This document shows, in pieces, positions 32,265 to 44,420 of a DNA stretch of 64,000 nucleotides (position 1 is the first letter of the stretch; every line of letters begins with the position of its first letter). The DNA is from Monomorium pharaonis. Its lineage: Eukaryota; Arthropoda; Insecta; Hymenoptera; Formicidae. The stretch lies in the NCBI RefSeq assembly GCF_013373865.1, contig NC_050469.1, positions 15,854,546-15,918,545 of the forward strand, given 5' to 3'. The notes beneath the pieces were generated by a model. It saw nothing but the letters and a program-made list of their open reading frames with translations. It made no database searches and was not told where the DNA came from. A program made the position numbers and the translations under genes.

Positions 32265-35200
32265 ATGGAGAATAATTTCGAGCAAGTGGAACGCGAGCTG
32301 TTGGAGCAAGCAAATGGAGTCACTACTTTGGGCGAGTGTTTTATGTGGTTGCAGCGATGCGATGAGATTATACAACAGCTTGAGGAACATAGCCGCATAA
32401 AGCGTCCTCGGTTTGCCGTCGGACAAAGGCAATCGTTGGTGGCGAGGATCGCGCGACTCGAAGGTGAAAAGACACAATTACAAAGACGTTTCGTGCATGT
32501 AGGTGGTAATTACGCGAGCACTAGTAATAACGCGAACAAACTTATGTGGCGAAAGATAGATACAGCGTTCGAGAATCGCATTCAGACAGGTGCAGTGATA
32601 AATACAAACTATATTGAACCGCGAACGTTTTTAGAAGACGCAGGCGGTATAGTGCTCGAGCGAGTGCGGGACGCTCTAGAGGAACACAACAGTGTAAAAG
32701 TGAATACAGCATTCAACGGCGTGTTTGTAACGGGTGATAAACGTGCCAACAAAAGTATAAACACTAAAAATTGTGAACTATTCCAAACGTCGGACTTGGA
32801 CGAGTGGTACGAGCGACGTGTTATCGAACCCACATTAGCATCACTTGAAGAGTTTCAAGAACGAGATAGCGGGTGGGCGCTATCGCGAATTCTCAATTTG
32901 ATTCTAAATATAAATAAGTACAATCCTCTACACGCGGGGTGTTACGTGACATTACCGCGAGAAATAATGATGAAGCGTGCAGTAGTGAACGTTAATTCAA
33001 AGGACAATGCATGCTTCGCGTGGTCAGTGGTTGCCGCTCTACATCCTGCTGAAAGAAACACAGGATTGGAATCATCATATCCACATTATACAACAGTCCT
33101 AAAGTTTGATGACATTGCGTTTCCCGTTACAGTAAAGGACATTGGAAAATTTGAGAGTCTTAACAATATATCGATCAACGTCTACGGGATGAAAAAGGAA
33201 ATGGCAATGCTAAAGATTCTTCCGCTGCGGCTCTCCAATGACAAGAAAGAGAAGCATGTCAATTTATTATACGTACAAAATCCGCACGAAGACAGCGTGG
33301 GTCACTTTGTCTGGATAAAAAATCTGTCCCGCCTCATCAGCTCCCAACTGAGCAAACATGATGGAAAAAGATACATTTGCGATCGGTATGTATAATATGT
33401 TTAAAAAATTCACATGATCCAGCAAAAAAATTAATTAAAATTTTTTAAAATTATTTTTACAGGTGCTTGCACTATTTTTCATCATGCGAGAGGTTGCAAT
33501 CACACACTGTAGACTGTCAGAGGATGAACGACTGCGCTATCACATTGCCCGCTGAAGACGACAAGTGGTTAAATTTCCAGAATGTAAACCACAAGGAACG
33601 AGTGCCCTTTATCGTCTACGCGGACCTCGAGTGTGTGCTGCGGAAGACGCAACATGATACAGAGCAAGCGTCATACACATATCAACAACATGAGGTATTC
33701 AGCATCGGGTATTACGTGCGATGCTCATACGATGACACGTTATCCACATACCGGTTTCGTCGCGATAAAGATTGCGTCGCATGGTTCACTAAACAACTTG
33801 AAGAATTAGCGTATAATGTTAAGACTCGTTTATCAACTAATATCCCCATGGAAACGTTATCAGAGGAACAATTGGAGGCATACCATAGCGCGACGCGGTG
33901 TCATATCTGCGATAAGCCATTCGCGTCGGATGATACGCGGGTGCGCGATCATTGTCATTTGACTGGTCGTTACCGCGGTCCTGCACATTCTCTCTGTAAT
34001 TTAAATTATCGAAATGCATCATACATGCCTATTATTTTTCATAACTTATCTGGATACGATTCGCATTTCATTATTAAGGAAATAGCCACAGCGTTCAAAG
34101 GGAAGACTGACGTACTTCCCATCACGAAAGAAAAGTACATTTCTTTTACAAAACATGTCGTAGACACAGCCGATAAATTAGATCCACACAATTACATAAA
34201 ACTACGGTTCATAGATTCATATAAATTTTTAAATACTAGTCTCGAAAAATTGGCATCATTTCTAGGCAAAGAAAAATTAAAAATTGTACGTTCCGAATTT
34301 TTACACTTATCTGACGAGGATTTTGATTTATTGACACGAAAAGGTGTATTTCCGTATGAGTACGTTGACTGCGTGAACAAGCTGCAGGACACGTGTTTAC
34401 CGCCGCGCGAATCATTTTTCAGTTCCCTGACCTCTGATACTGTATCCGAGAGCGATTACATGCACGCTGAGAATGTCTGGAAGCGATTCTCCGTTCAAAC
34501 GTTGGGTGAATACAGCGATCTATATTTGAAAACGGATGTGTTATTGTTAGCTGACATTTTTGAAAATTTTCGCGATAAATGCTTAGAAAGTTACGGTCTC
34601 GATCCAGCACATTATTACACTCTCCCCGGATACACGTGGGACGCTATGTTAAAATATACAAAAATTACTTTCGAACTGCTTACTGACATTGACATGGTAA
34701 TGTTCATCGAACGCGGTATACGCGGCGGTCTCAGTCAATGTTCAGGCAGATATGCACAGGCTAACAACAAATACATGCAGACGTACGACCCATCGAAACC
34801 ATCCTCATATCTTATGTATTTTGACGTTAATAATTTGTATGGTTGGGCGATGTGTCAGCCGCTGCCATATGGGGAATTTCAATGGATCGAAGTCTCGAAT
34901 TTTGACATAAATGCGATCGCTGCTGATTCACCAACGGGATACATTCTCGAAGTTGATCTCGAGTATCCCCGAGACCTTCACGACGAGCACGCTGACCTAT
35001 CTTTCTGCCCAACACGCGATAAACCGCCAGGCAAGCGTGAATGTAAACTTCTCGCTACGATGTATGATAAGGAACGTTACGTCATACATTACCGCAACCT
35101 GCAGCAGTGCATGCGTCACGGTCTTCGTATAGCAAAGATACACCGTATATTACAATTCACACAATCTCCATGGCTCTGTAAATACATAGAGTTAAATACA

Positions 35201-36034
35201 CGATTCCGGACACTCGCCAAAAATGATTTCGAAAAAAACTTGTATAAATTAATGAATAATGCGGTGTTTGGTAAAACCATGGAGAATGTGCGCAATCATG
35301 TTGACGTTAAGTTGTTGACAAAATGGGTGGGACGGTATGGTGCGGAGACAATGATCGCGAAACCAAATTTTCATAGTCGGAGTGTTTTTGCAGAAAATTT
35401 AATCGCCGTTGAACTTAGAAAACTCGAGGTGAAATTATATAAGCCGATTTATGTAGGCATGTGTATCCTAGATATTTCTAAGACATGTCTATATGAATTT
35501 CACCATGAGTACATGCTACCTCTGTATCGTGACAAATGTAGAGTCATGTATACCGACACCGACAGTCTCATATACCTCGTCGAGTGCGAGGATATTTACG
35601 AGACGATGAAACGTGATATTGCTAGGTTCGACACAAGCGATTATCCGGTCGACAACGCGTACGGTATGCCTCTCGAGAATAAAAAAGTTCCGGGCTTGAT
35701 GAAAGATGAGAATAATGGCGTGATAATGACTGAGTTCGTTGGACTTAGAGCAAAGATGTATGCGTTAAAGGTAGATGGAAAGAAGGACACTAAAAAAGCG
35801 AAAGGTGTCAAGAATAATGTAGTAACGCGAACCATAACATTTGATGATTATACCCAGTGTTTGAGAGATGAGATCGAGATGACGCGTAGCCAATCATGTA
35901 TAAGATCCAAGCTACATAAAGTATATACGGTGTCCGAAACAAAAATCGCTCTAAGTCCATATGATGACAAGAGATACCTTATACCCGATTCAGTTGAAAC
36001 GTTACCGTGGGGACATTATCGAATACCACTATAA
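32265..36034 (+). CDS. Protein-primed type B DNA polymerase (Polinton pPolB)
   Basis: Replicative polymerase of the element. ATG at 32265 (MENNFEQVEREL) is preferred over upstream non-ATG codons. The first part (32265-33385) is an N-terminal extension; a 77-bp GT-AG intron fits at 33386-33462, and the second part runs 33463-36034. It carries an endonuclease-VII-like zinc motif (CHICDKPF...DHCHLTGRYRG, about 33895-33980), exonuclease motifs VYADLEC, LSGYDSHF and YLKTDVLLLAD, and polymerase motifs DVNNLYGWAM (A), LMNNAVFGKTMENV (B) and YTDTDS (C, 35549-35566). All catalytic motifs look intact and no stop interrupts it. Total length of about 1,230 residues fits the arthropod Polinton subgroup. 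Confidence 0.9.
33386..33462 (+). other. Predicted spliceosomal intron in pPolB gene
   Basis: Donor GTATGT and acceptor TTTTTACAG delimit 77 bp. It contains the only in-frame stop between the two polymerase parts. The junction falls inside a C2H2/C2HC-like Cys-His cluster, with the Cys pair split across the exons. Confidence 0.65.
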
Positions 36035-36235
36035 TATCTTTAACATTATATAGCTTTTAAATTACATGCACATTAAAAATAATTATATATATATTTTTAT
36101 GTTAAAAACATGTATTAATAAAAATGTATTAAGGAAAGGATGATAAAGAAATCTCACATAATATAAAATTAATATAATAATGTATTTGTTAAATTGTACT
36201 TTTATGTGAATATAATAAAAACAATTTTTATTGGA
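36035..36235. terminator. Convergent 3' ends of polymerase and integrase genes
   Basis: AT-rich 200-bp spacer between convergent genes with AATAAA-type signals on both strands (for example AATAAA at 36116 and 36213 on plus). Transcript ends are expected here; the exact sites are not known. Confidence 0.4.
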
Positions 36236-37159
36236 TTAAATAACAGTGTCTTTATGTATCCATGAATTATGCGATCCATCGAATCCCAGCCACTTGACAT
36301 AAATATCATCTCCTTTTCTGCGCAATATTTTTTCAACGAGATACACGTCAGGATTTGCAACACGCTGCAGCTCATATTCGTAAAATCCTCCAGCGATAGG
36401 TTTTCCAGAGAAATCTTCCAGTACATATGTCACAGGATTGGTACGCTGTACTTTAATAATTTTAAATATCTCCGTAGTCCAATTTGGTGTATAACCCTTC
36501 TCAAAAACAGTTTTGAATTTGCTGACACGCACCGAGTCACCGACTTTAAATCGCGCGGGTGCCGCAATTTTTATGTGACTATACACCGTGGTTAAGAGTT
36601 TTTTAGCGATTGCAGGCGTAACATCGATGGGTCGCATGCCAGTAGTTCGATGCTTTCGTGCATTGTACTCTGACATGAGATGCGGCAGCAAATTAATCCA
36701 TCTATAATTTCCATTGAGTGTAAATTGTTTCCACATGACGTTTTTTAATGTTCGGTTAAAGCGTTCGACAACTGATGCTTTCATTATAGAGTATGTAGAA
36801 TAATGATTGATATTATGTTTATTTAATAGTTTCTGCACGTTGGTGTTATAAAATTCCTTTCCTTTGTCTGTTTGCAAATTTTTCGGACATCTGCCATCTT
36901 TCTGAATTATCTTTGCAATCGCAATAGCAACTTCGCTACCGCTCTTGGCCTTCAGCGGCACAGCCCATGCATGCTTGCTCAGCACGTCGATAACGGTGAG
37001 TATGTAGTGATAACCTCGGTTAAATCGTGTGTAAGGACGCATCTCAACCACATCCGCCTGCCACAGGTCATCGTATCCGTGAACTATGACGCGTCTTCGA
37101 GAAAAATTTCTTCTCGCCGGAGCATGCAACTCCTCAACCAACAATTGTTTCTCAGACAT
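36236..37159 (-). CDS. Polinton integrase (DDE, retroviral type) with chromodomain
   Basis: 307 residues from ATG 37159. The rve core has DLWQADVVEM (first Asp), LQTDKGKEFYN (second Asp) and VERFNRTLK (Glu, DDE spacing as in retroviral integrases). After an SH3-like region (RFKVGDSVRVSKFKTVFEKG) comes a C-terminal chromodomain, VYLVEKILRR then YVKWLGFDGSHNSW. The chromodomain probably guides integration to marked chromatin. The usual N-terminal zinc-binding region is short or absent. The frame is intact. Confidence 0.92.
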   Translation of the reverse strand: MSEKQLLVEELHAPARRNFSRRRVIVHGYDDLWQADVVEMRPYTRFNRGYHYILTVIDVLSKHAWAVPLKAKSGSEVAIAIAKIIQKDGRCPKNLQTDKGKEFYNTNVQKLLNKHNINHYSTYSIMKASVVERFNRTLKNVMWKQFTLNGNYRWINLLPHLMSEYNARKHRTTGMRPIDVTPAIAKKLLTTVYSHIKIAAPARFKVGDSVRVSKFKTVFEKGYTPNWTTEIFKIIKVQRTNPVTYVLEDFSGKPIAGGFYEYELQRVANPDVYLVEKILRRKGDDIYVKWLGFDGSHNSWIHKDTVI

Positions 37160-37209
37160 GTTCAGAGTATGACATGTAAATGGTGCATATATTCAACGTA
37201 CTAACTTTT

Positions 37210-37551
37210 TTACTCTGCACGATGAGTTACTGCGTCGAGCTGTCTTTGAATCTCGTTTAGCGTATGAGCTGTAATTTCAACCTTACTTTGAAGTGTCTCA
37301 ATCTTCCTCTCGATTTCATCCTGTCGATCCTTTAAAATTTTCACAGTTTGTTGCACGTATCGTTTATTGGCTGCATCACTATCATCTACAGGTAACGCTA
37401 AACGTCGAATCTTGCACGACTTTGCATCAAAATCGGTGACAACCATGCAAAGAGCGTTATCACGCATGTAATTTCTGACTAATCCGCTCCATTGATAATA
37501 TGGTTCCGCACCACCTCTTCCGAGTGATGTTCCAAACTTGTTGATTGACAT
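37210..37551 (-). CDS. Polinton-encoded small coiled-coil protein
   Basis: 113 residues from ATG 37551 (MSINKFGTSLGRGG). The C-terminal half is a predicted coiled coil with heptads in LKDRQDEIERKIETLQSKVE. It lies between the integrase and the next minus-strand gene, 35 bp downstream of the latter, so these genes may be co-transcribed. I know similar small proteins from arthropod Polintons but no proven role. Confidence 0.65.
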   Translation of the reverse strand: MSINKFGTSLGRGGAEPYYQWSGLVRNYMRDNALCMVVTDFDAKSCKIRRLALPVDDSDAANKRYVQQTVKILKDRQDEIERKIETLQSKVEITAHTLNEIQRQLDAVTHRAE

Positions 37552-37586
37552 TTCGATGTTGACTAAATGATTTGTTTCGCGCAGTT

Positions 37587-38741
37587 TTAATTTATAATAA
37601 AACCAGCCTCGCGAAGTTCCTCGATAATTGATAGAATCTCGTTGTCGTGAGCATTGTGCCCTGCCTGGTGTGAGGCCTCGAGCAATCGAAGGCGATCCAC
37701 AAGCTCGTTGGGATCATCCCAATGAACATAATCGATCTTGTTATTATTTAATGTAATAGCGCTTGATAAACCTTGTCCAACTTTTGCGTCTGTTACTAAG
37801 GGTGCAATTATATTTTTATATTTAGACCCTTTGTTACCCATTACTTGATTATGTGCAATATGTCCTCGTCTATATGCATTTGTCACCAATAGAATGTTTT
37901 TATAATTTTGCAGGTCATTATTCGTGTACATGTTGGGCATTTTCATGAAAATTAATTCGTACAGACCAGGCGTTCCTGTGTATATTTTACCATCTATAAC
38001 TATGTTATCATTCTTATGTATGTCGATGCGTTTATCGCCGAGCATCGTTCCAAAGTCGGTGAAATAAACTCCGTAAACAGTATCTATAATGACTGGTTTT
38101 TTACCACTCAGAACAGCCCCCATATATTTTTGACCTAATGGACCATAGTGCATGTGCAACTTTTCACGTCCCTCTCGCGTTTCCAATTGTTGTCGAATAG
38201 ACGTCACAAGCGGTTCATTGGCTGCTATTTCAAAAACGTCTTCGACGGAAGGTACATGACTGTACGATAAATCACTATCATGTAGTATTTGCGATGTTTC
38301 ATTCAAATTAGTTGGTACAGTTTTTGATCGTCTCATTTTTTTAACAGGAGTAGAGGTCATTATAGAATTAAACGAAGCGTTTGATCGCTTTCGTTTGGGT
38401 TTTGGTTCTGCGTATTCGTCTTCCCCCGAGAAGAACGATTCATTCTTAATCGGATCTGATAAATCACCAACGGTGTTTTCAACAATCTGTTTTAATGGTT
38501 CGACAATGGGCTTAAAGTGTCTCTCCAACGCCATCTCTTCTTGCACTTTACCCGCTTTCAAAGCGCGATATTTTTTGCAAATTGAATGACTCGTTTTCGC
38601 AATCTCTTTCACAATCTTTTCACGATTCATACTGTCATCTGTGTTATCCATGTTGAGAAACGCTACTTGGTCAACGTATCGAAAACGACTAACTGCTTTA
38701 TGGTATTGCGAAGTCATTAAATCCTTTTCGATATCGTCCAT
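37587..38741 (-). CDS. Polinton-encoded protein, DUF8207-like
   Basis: About 384 residues; ATG 38741 (MDDIEKDLMTSQYH) is chosen over an upstream GTG. The N-terminal half is charged with a basic patch KPKRKRS and KKMRRSKT, possibly a nuclear localisation signal. The C-terminal half has a conserved block, GLYELIFMKMPN, LVTNAYRRGH and GSKYKNIIAPLV, as in the DUF8207 family common in insect Polinton-like genes (recalled). The function is unknown. The frame is intact. Confidence 0.7.
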   Translation of the reverse strand: MDDIEKDLMTSQYHKAVSRFRYVDQVAFLNMDNTDDSMNREKIVKEIAKTSHSICKKYRALKAGKVQEEMALERHFKPIVEPLKQIVENTVGDLSDPIKNESFFSGEDEYAEPKPKRKRSNASFNSIMTSTPVKKMRRSKTVPTNLNETSQILHDSDLSYSHVPSVEDVFEIAANEPLVTSIRQQLETREGREKLHMHYGPLGQKYMGAVLSGKKPVIIDTVYGVYFTDFGTMLGDKRIDIHKNDNIVIDGKIYTGTPGLYELIFMKMPNMYTNNDLQNYKNILLVTNAYRRGHIAHNQVMGNKGSKYKNIIAPLVTDAKVGQGLSSAITLNNNKIDYVHWDDPNELVDRLRLLEASHQAGHNAHDNEILSIIEELREAGFIIN

Positions 38742-38778
38742 CGGCGAGCGCACTATCCTTATCTATCACTAAAAATCC

Positions 38779-39387
38779 TTACTTTTGTTGCCAACAAGTA
38801 TGACATAAATTGCTAAAATCCTCGTAAGACATGTCAGTATTTACATAATCGTTGTACGCGTGCTTTAGATTAGTACCATCCTGCTTGAATAAAATTAGTA
38901 AATTCGCATTGTCGCGTATAAGATGTTTCGGTATCTTTGCATACGTCTGACAGAGATAGAAGCAGTCGACGTCCACGTGTCGCCCCATTGCAAAGTAGTC
39001 TCTTATCGTATCTTGCTTATCACACGCCACGTCATCAAAGATAAAAATGGAATTTGGAAGCGCTTCACTCGGCTGAATGACACCACAGTTATTGGAGAAT
39101 GCAAAATAATTAACTTCTTCAATCGGTGTCAATAAATTTTCCAAGTATCAATATTTCGGTTGTTGTAATGATTTCGAGTACACATACACATTCTCAAAAC
39201 GTACTCCATGCAGACTTTCCAACAAGCTTATTAATACGTTTGTCTTGCCACAATTTGACGGACCGCAAATTATACCGCGTATAGAACTCGGCAACATGTT
39301 TCCATGCCTCCGTATCTTTCGTTCGAACATTATCCTTTCATCGAAATTTGTTATTTTAATCGCTGGTGAATGTTGTACGAACCGCAT
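38779..39387 (-). pseudogene. Polinton packaging ATPase (FtsK/A32-like), in-frame stop
   Basis: Genome-packaging ATPase family. The frame starts at ATG 39387, with Walker A ICGPSNCGKT near residue 42. It is interrupted by an in-frame TGA near 39145-39147 and continues in the same frame with Walker B IFIFDDVAC, GRHVDVDCFYLCQTY and the C terminus at 38779. One nonsense change is the only visible defect. The 7-kb insertion lies about 90 bp upstream of its start and probably separates it from its promoter region. Confidence 0.85.
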
Positions 39388-39584
39388 ATTTTCCCCCTCT
39401 CATAAGAACTGATAAAAATTATATTAAGACCGATTTGTAGAGACTATTTATAGAGACGCGCCGAGCAAAATTGCTCCCCAAGAAACACACTAAAGTCAAC
39501 AAAAAGTCAAAATGACTTTATTTTGAATCGAAATAGTCACGTGTTTTTGTGTGACCAAAAATTGACTCCAGTATCTACTACTTA

Positions 39585-42500
39585 CAAGGGAACCTCGCGA
39601 ACTCGAAAATTCTGATTTTAATGAAACTTGGCATAAATGTAGAGGGGGTAAATACATGAATTTAGAAATTTATCGTAGCTGCCCATAAACGGTTTAAAGG
39701 GGTGAAACCACCCTTCAAAGATTGAGACATTTTTCGTTTTCTCGATATATCTCGTAAACTAAACAAAATATTAAAAAATGTTTTATACAAAAGTTTTACA
39801 ATAAAAGTACTTCTATCTAACTATAGTAATTAAATTAAAAAAATTTTTTTTTAAACAATTGTTTTTTAATTAAAAAAAAATTTTTTTTTTAAATTTTATT
39901 AATGTAGTTAGATAGAGATATTGTTGCCATAAAACTTTTGTATAAAACATTTTTTGATATCTCCAATACTTTTCGAGATATATTGGAAAAAGCAAAAATC
40001 TGCTCTACGCTATGCACTGAAAAAAGCATGAGAGAATGCGATAGCACCGCGACGGAGAGCGTTAAAAAATATTTTAAAGAAATTTTTTATTAAGGTTTAT
40101 TTATGATATTGAATATAATATAAGATACTAAAAATATAATAAAATAAAGTAATATAAAATAATATTTTGTATAATATAATAATATGTAATAATATAATAT
40201 AATAATGTCGCACGTGAATGCATGCTGATGTGAGTGAAAGAGAAAGAGTAAATAATATTAATATAATATAGTAATATAATAATATAATATAATATAAAAT
40301 ATTTATATTCGGACTTCTTGGTCCGGATCCATTAGCGGTGACATGCCAGAGAGTCGACGCAGATCGACGACATCTGCCAATCCAAATCGGCCATATGATT
40401 TGTCAATTAAGGCATTATTTCGCTCTCTGTCGATCTTGCAAAAGTATCGCGTCCAAAATCTTTTTCTTATATTGATAAATCCATGTATGTGGATGTTATA
40501 AAGATATATCCATGTCTAGATACAAAATTAACATATTTTAGTGTGGCATTATACATTGAACAACAATATACTTTAAATCAGGGTAATGAAAATGCAAATT
40601 AAAAAATAATGCATTACTTATTAATTTTTTAATAAGTAATTATTTCTTTATTCATTAATTATTAAAACAATAATGCGTAATAAAAAAACTCGCATTAATT
40701 ATTTCAAAAGTAATGCGCAATGAAAAATATTGCATTACTTATTTTCAGTGTTGTAATAGATCATTAAATAAATAATCTAGATCAGATCAAGATCTTAATC
40801 AAAATATTAAATCTAGATCAGATCACAGATCATTTTTCATACATTTGATCTAGATCATAGATTACATTAATTTTGATCTAGATCGAAGATCGTTTCTTTT
40901 TTTTACTTGACAATTTGGTAGGAGTAGAAATCGAAGTTTTTTAAGCTTCTTTAATAGGCTTTTAGGAATATCCCAGAAATCTTCTTTAATGGATCCGGAC
41001 AAAGAAGTCTGGATATAAATATTTTATATTATATTATATTATTATATTACTATATTATATTAATATTATTTACTCTTTCTCTCTCACTCACATCAGCATG
41101 CATTCACGTGCGACATTATTCTATTATATTATTACATATTATTATATTATACAAAATATTATTATTTTATATTACTTTATTTTATTATATTTTTAGTATC
41201 TTATATTATATTCAATATCATAAATAAACCTTAATAAAAAATTTCTTTCAAATATTTTTTAACGCTCTCCGTCGCGGTGCTATCGCATTCTCTCATGCTT
41301 TTTTCAGTGCATAGCGTAGAGCAGATTTTTGCTTTTTCCGATATATCTCAAAAAGTATTGTAATATCAAAAAATGTTTTATACAAAAGTTTTATGGTAAC
41401 TGTTCAGAAAATTAAAGGACGCATATGCATGAGAAGGTTTCTATGTAGTTGTGTACATTCGTACATGATTGATACCGAGGACGTTGACCGACTCCTCGAC
41501 GCGACTCACGTCTGATCTTGCTTTGTTTGACCCAATTTCTCTTGACGACGCTACAAACAGACAGTCAGATTTTCATTCATTCTTTCTGAGACGAGCGTCA
41601 GAGTAAGACGTTCATTGAGATTACAATACACACGTATTGTAAAGGTTTTCGTTACGTGCCACGTATCTCGTGCAAATTGGTTGCACATTCAAAGTAGAGA
41701 CTTACCACGGCCAAGTACACTGCATAATCAGTTTCTGCAGACCCTACGGGTTGCTGAAAGATAGAGTTCGAGTTCAATTCCTGCAGTCACCACGACGAGC
41801 AGAAAGAGTGAGAGAGAGGGACATTCGACCCTAAATTCTACGGCCTATCGAGAGAGTGAGAGAGAGGGACATTCGACCCTAAATTCTACGGCCTGCTGAG
41901 AGAGAGAGACCAGGAGCTCCAGGTACACGGAACCTCTGTAGAGAGTTTTCAATTGAGTTCTTGAGAAAGTTTTCATCCTGTTTCGGATTAGCACGACGGC
42001 GAACCGACAGGACAGAACTCAATTCAGAGGTTCCCATTCAGCTGTACTATTCAGCAATTATTCAGAGACATTTTCATACCGTCGTACTTTCGAACGTAAT
42101 CTATTCAGATGCGTTCACATGTTGGCGTCACTATCAGACGTATTCAATCAACTGTTTAGAGACATTTTTTGATAAATGTTAAACATGTATGAATCAAAAG
42201 TTTCAGTGTAACCTTCTTCTGCATATGCGTTAATTACTTGAAATATTGTAAATTCATTTGAAATACTATGGATGTAAAAATCTAGAATCACTGTAATGTT
42301 CCGTAATTCTCATTACGCTTATCATCCTCAACTAATTCTATGATTCATTTGTAAATATTACGATTATAATATGATTGCATAAAGCTCATGGTATGGAATG
42401 CATGATTATTAATTTGAATAACCGTTTGACGTTATTGTATGAATAATTTTATAATTTATTAACCCTAATAATTTCTGATTGTTGTGTATTCTTATATGTA

Positions 42501-43074
42501 TTCTATTCTATATGTGTGTAATTCCATATGTGTTATTTACTATATTTGTTGTGAACGTCCGTCATTAACCGAATTGTCATAGATTAATCAGAATATTCAT
42601 AGATTATTCAGACTTGTCATAGATTAAATTTTATATTCTGCCAAAATTATTTTAAAGTTATTAAATTTTTCTGCCACCTTTATTTGACTCTGTAATCATT
42701 TTCAACCGGCGTGCTTGTTTATTAAACAGTAACAATATCTCTATTTAACTACATTAATAAAATTTAAAAAAAAATTTTTTTTTCAAAAATTAAAAAACAA
42801 TTGTTTAAAAAAAATTTTTTTTAATTTAATTACTGTAGTTAGATAGAAGTACTTTTATTGTAAAATTTTTGTATAAAACATTTTTTAATATTTTGTTTAG
42901 TTTACGAGATATATCGAGAAAACGAAAAATATCTCAATCTTTGAAGGGTGATTTCACCCCTTTAAACCGTTTATGGGCAGCTACAATAAATTTCTAAATT
43001 CATGTATTTACCCCCTCTACATTTATGCCAAGTTTCATTAAAATCAGAATTTTCGAGTTCGCGAGGTTCCCTTG
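39585..43074. repeat. Fold-back element, CAAGG termini, TTA TSD
   Basis: Relative of 2221-3238: ends CAAGGGAACCTCGCGAACTC and inverse, with TTA directly outside (39582-39584, 43075-43077). An inner pair of arms (about 39992-40335 and 40985-41345) starts near GCTCTACGCTATGCACTG. The middle (40335-40985) is AT-rich non-coding DNA with clustered TCTAGATC motifs (about 40785-40895). A solo LTR (41401-42728) interrupts the right arm. Confidence 0.8.
41401..42728. mobile_element. Solo LTR (1,328 bp) with GTAAC TSD
   Basis: Begins TGTTCAGAAAATT and ends TTTATTAAACA. The 5-mer GTAAC lies on both sides (41396-41400, 42729-42733), and the inverse arm of the host fold-back element shows the uninterrupted site. 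It contains a 50-bp direct duplication (GAGAGGGACATTCGACCC at about 41815 and 41865). A 5-bp TSD and TGTT...AACA ends fit a BEL/Pao or Gypsy LTR; the lineage is inference. Confidence 0.85.
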
Positions 43075-43095
43075 TTAGTGACGAAAAGATGACTT

Positions 43096-44209
43096 CCCAG
43101 ATAGCATAACGAATTCAAAAAGAATTCTTTTTGAACACCCAAATTTTGATATGAAGTCTTTTTCTAACCCATTTCTGCACCAAAAGGATTCCTAAGAGTT
43201 CAAAAAAAGTTCTTTTGTATGTCACCAATTCTGAGCCCCTTTGGTAATGCATATAAAGTTCATTTTATGTTCTATAAGAATTTGCATTGAATTTAAAATT
43301 ATTTTTTAATAGTATTCTAATAAAACTTTATTGAGATACTTTTTTGAATTTATTATGATTTTTTTATAGTACAAAAAGAAATTGCTTTTTGGTGTAAAAA
43401 AAAATAATAAAGGATTTTTGAAATTTTAAGAAATGTTAATTTAAAAATATACTGCTACAAAAATAGAGAATTTAGTATGTTATTATTATAAGTGAGAAAC
43501 TCTCTTATTGTTACTATACATGTATAAATTATGTATAAAATTTTCGCATATTTTATTGTAGTATATTATTAAATTAACATTTCCTGATTTTATATAAAAA
43601 TATATAATGTACTTTTTTACAATTTTTTTTACAAATTTTTTATTAAACGCATTATTATATGTTTATTATAATAAAAAAAATATTTATTTAGTTATATATC
43701 AAATTTATGACAAATAATATATATATACATATACTATATATTATAATAGCATAAAGTATTTATATACTATTTAGATAATAATAGTATTTTTGACAAATAA
43801 CAAAGAGATATATATTTTTATGTTCTTCTTAATAAAATCAAAAAATGTGTTATAAAAATTTTATGCGTTGTCAAAAGCAAAAAAATAAAAAGACACTTAT
43901 ATTTGTTATACCTTTCTATAGTGTTACGGCTCTTTATAAGAATTTTAATATTGACTAAATTATATAAATTGATAATAAATTTGTATGTGGTATTCTTTTT
44001 AAACTAATTTCGAATCAATTATGTGAATTCATAACGAATTTGAATATTGAATTCTTTTTTAACTCATTTTGACTAAATTATGTGAATTTATAACAAATGT
44101 AAATATGCTACTCTTCTTGAACTCATTTCGAACAGATTATGTAAATTCTTAAAGAATAAAAAAAGGTGAATTCTTTTTGAACTTAAAAGAATCATCTGTG
44201 CTATCTGAG
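43096..44209. mobile_element. CCCAGATAGCA-TIR element, TT TSD
   Basis: Left end CCCAGATAGCA and right end TGCTATCTGAG are inverse copies. TT flanks both sides (43094-43095, 44210-44211). The interior is AT-rich and has repeated GAATTCTTTTTGAAC-like motifs near both ends. No transposase. It belongs with 10417-11989 and 13136-17273 by termini and TSD length. Confidence 0.7.
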
Positions 44210-44420
44210 TTTGTTCCGTGACGAAAAGATGACTAATCTCTAATTTTAATATATAAACGTATCAGCTTATATAGAAATTATACTTATGGTACATTATGCA
44301 TATGTAATATGTACAGGTAATAATTAATTTTGTAATAGAACTATTTTTAGAGCAATACACTAAATTAAACAATACACTAAAATTATGAAAACTATAATAC
44401 TAATATATATATATATATAT

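Noticed and set aside
41740..41800. tRNA-like B box in the solo LTR
   Set aside because: GAGTTCGAGTTCAATTCC is only loosely B-box-like, and no A box or cloverleaf could be formed.
43078..44234. 17-bp direct repeat GTGACGAAAAGATGACT as a TSD of 43096-44209
   Set aside because: Six extra bases lie between the right end and the second repeat, while an exact TT duplication fits the TIR ends. The 17-mer is more likely part of the host element.
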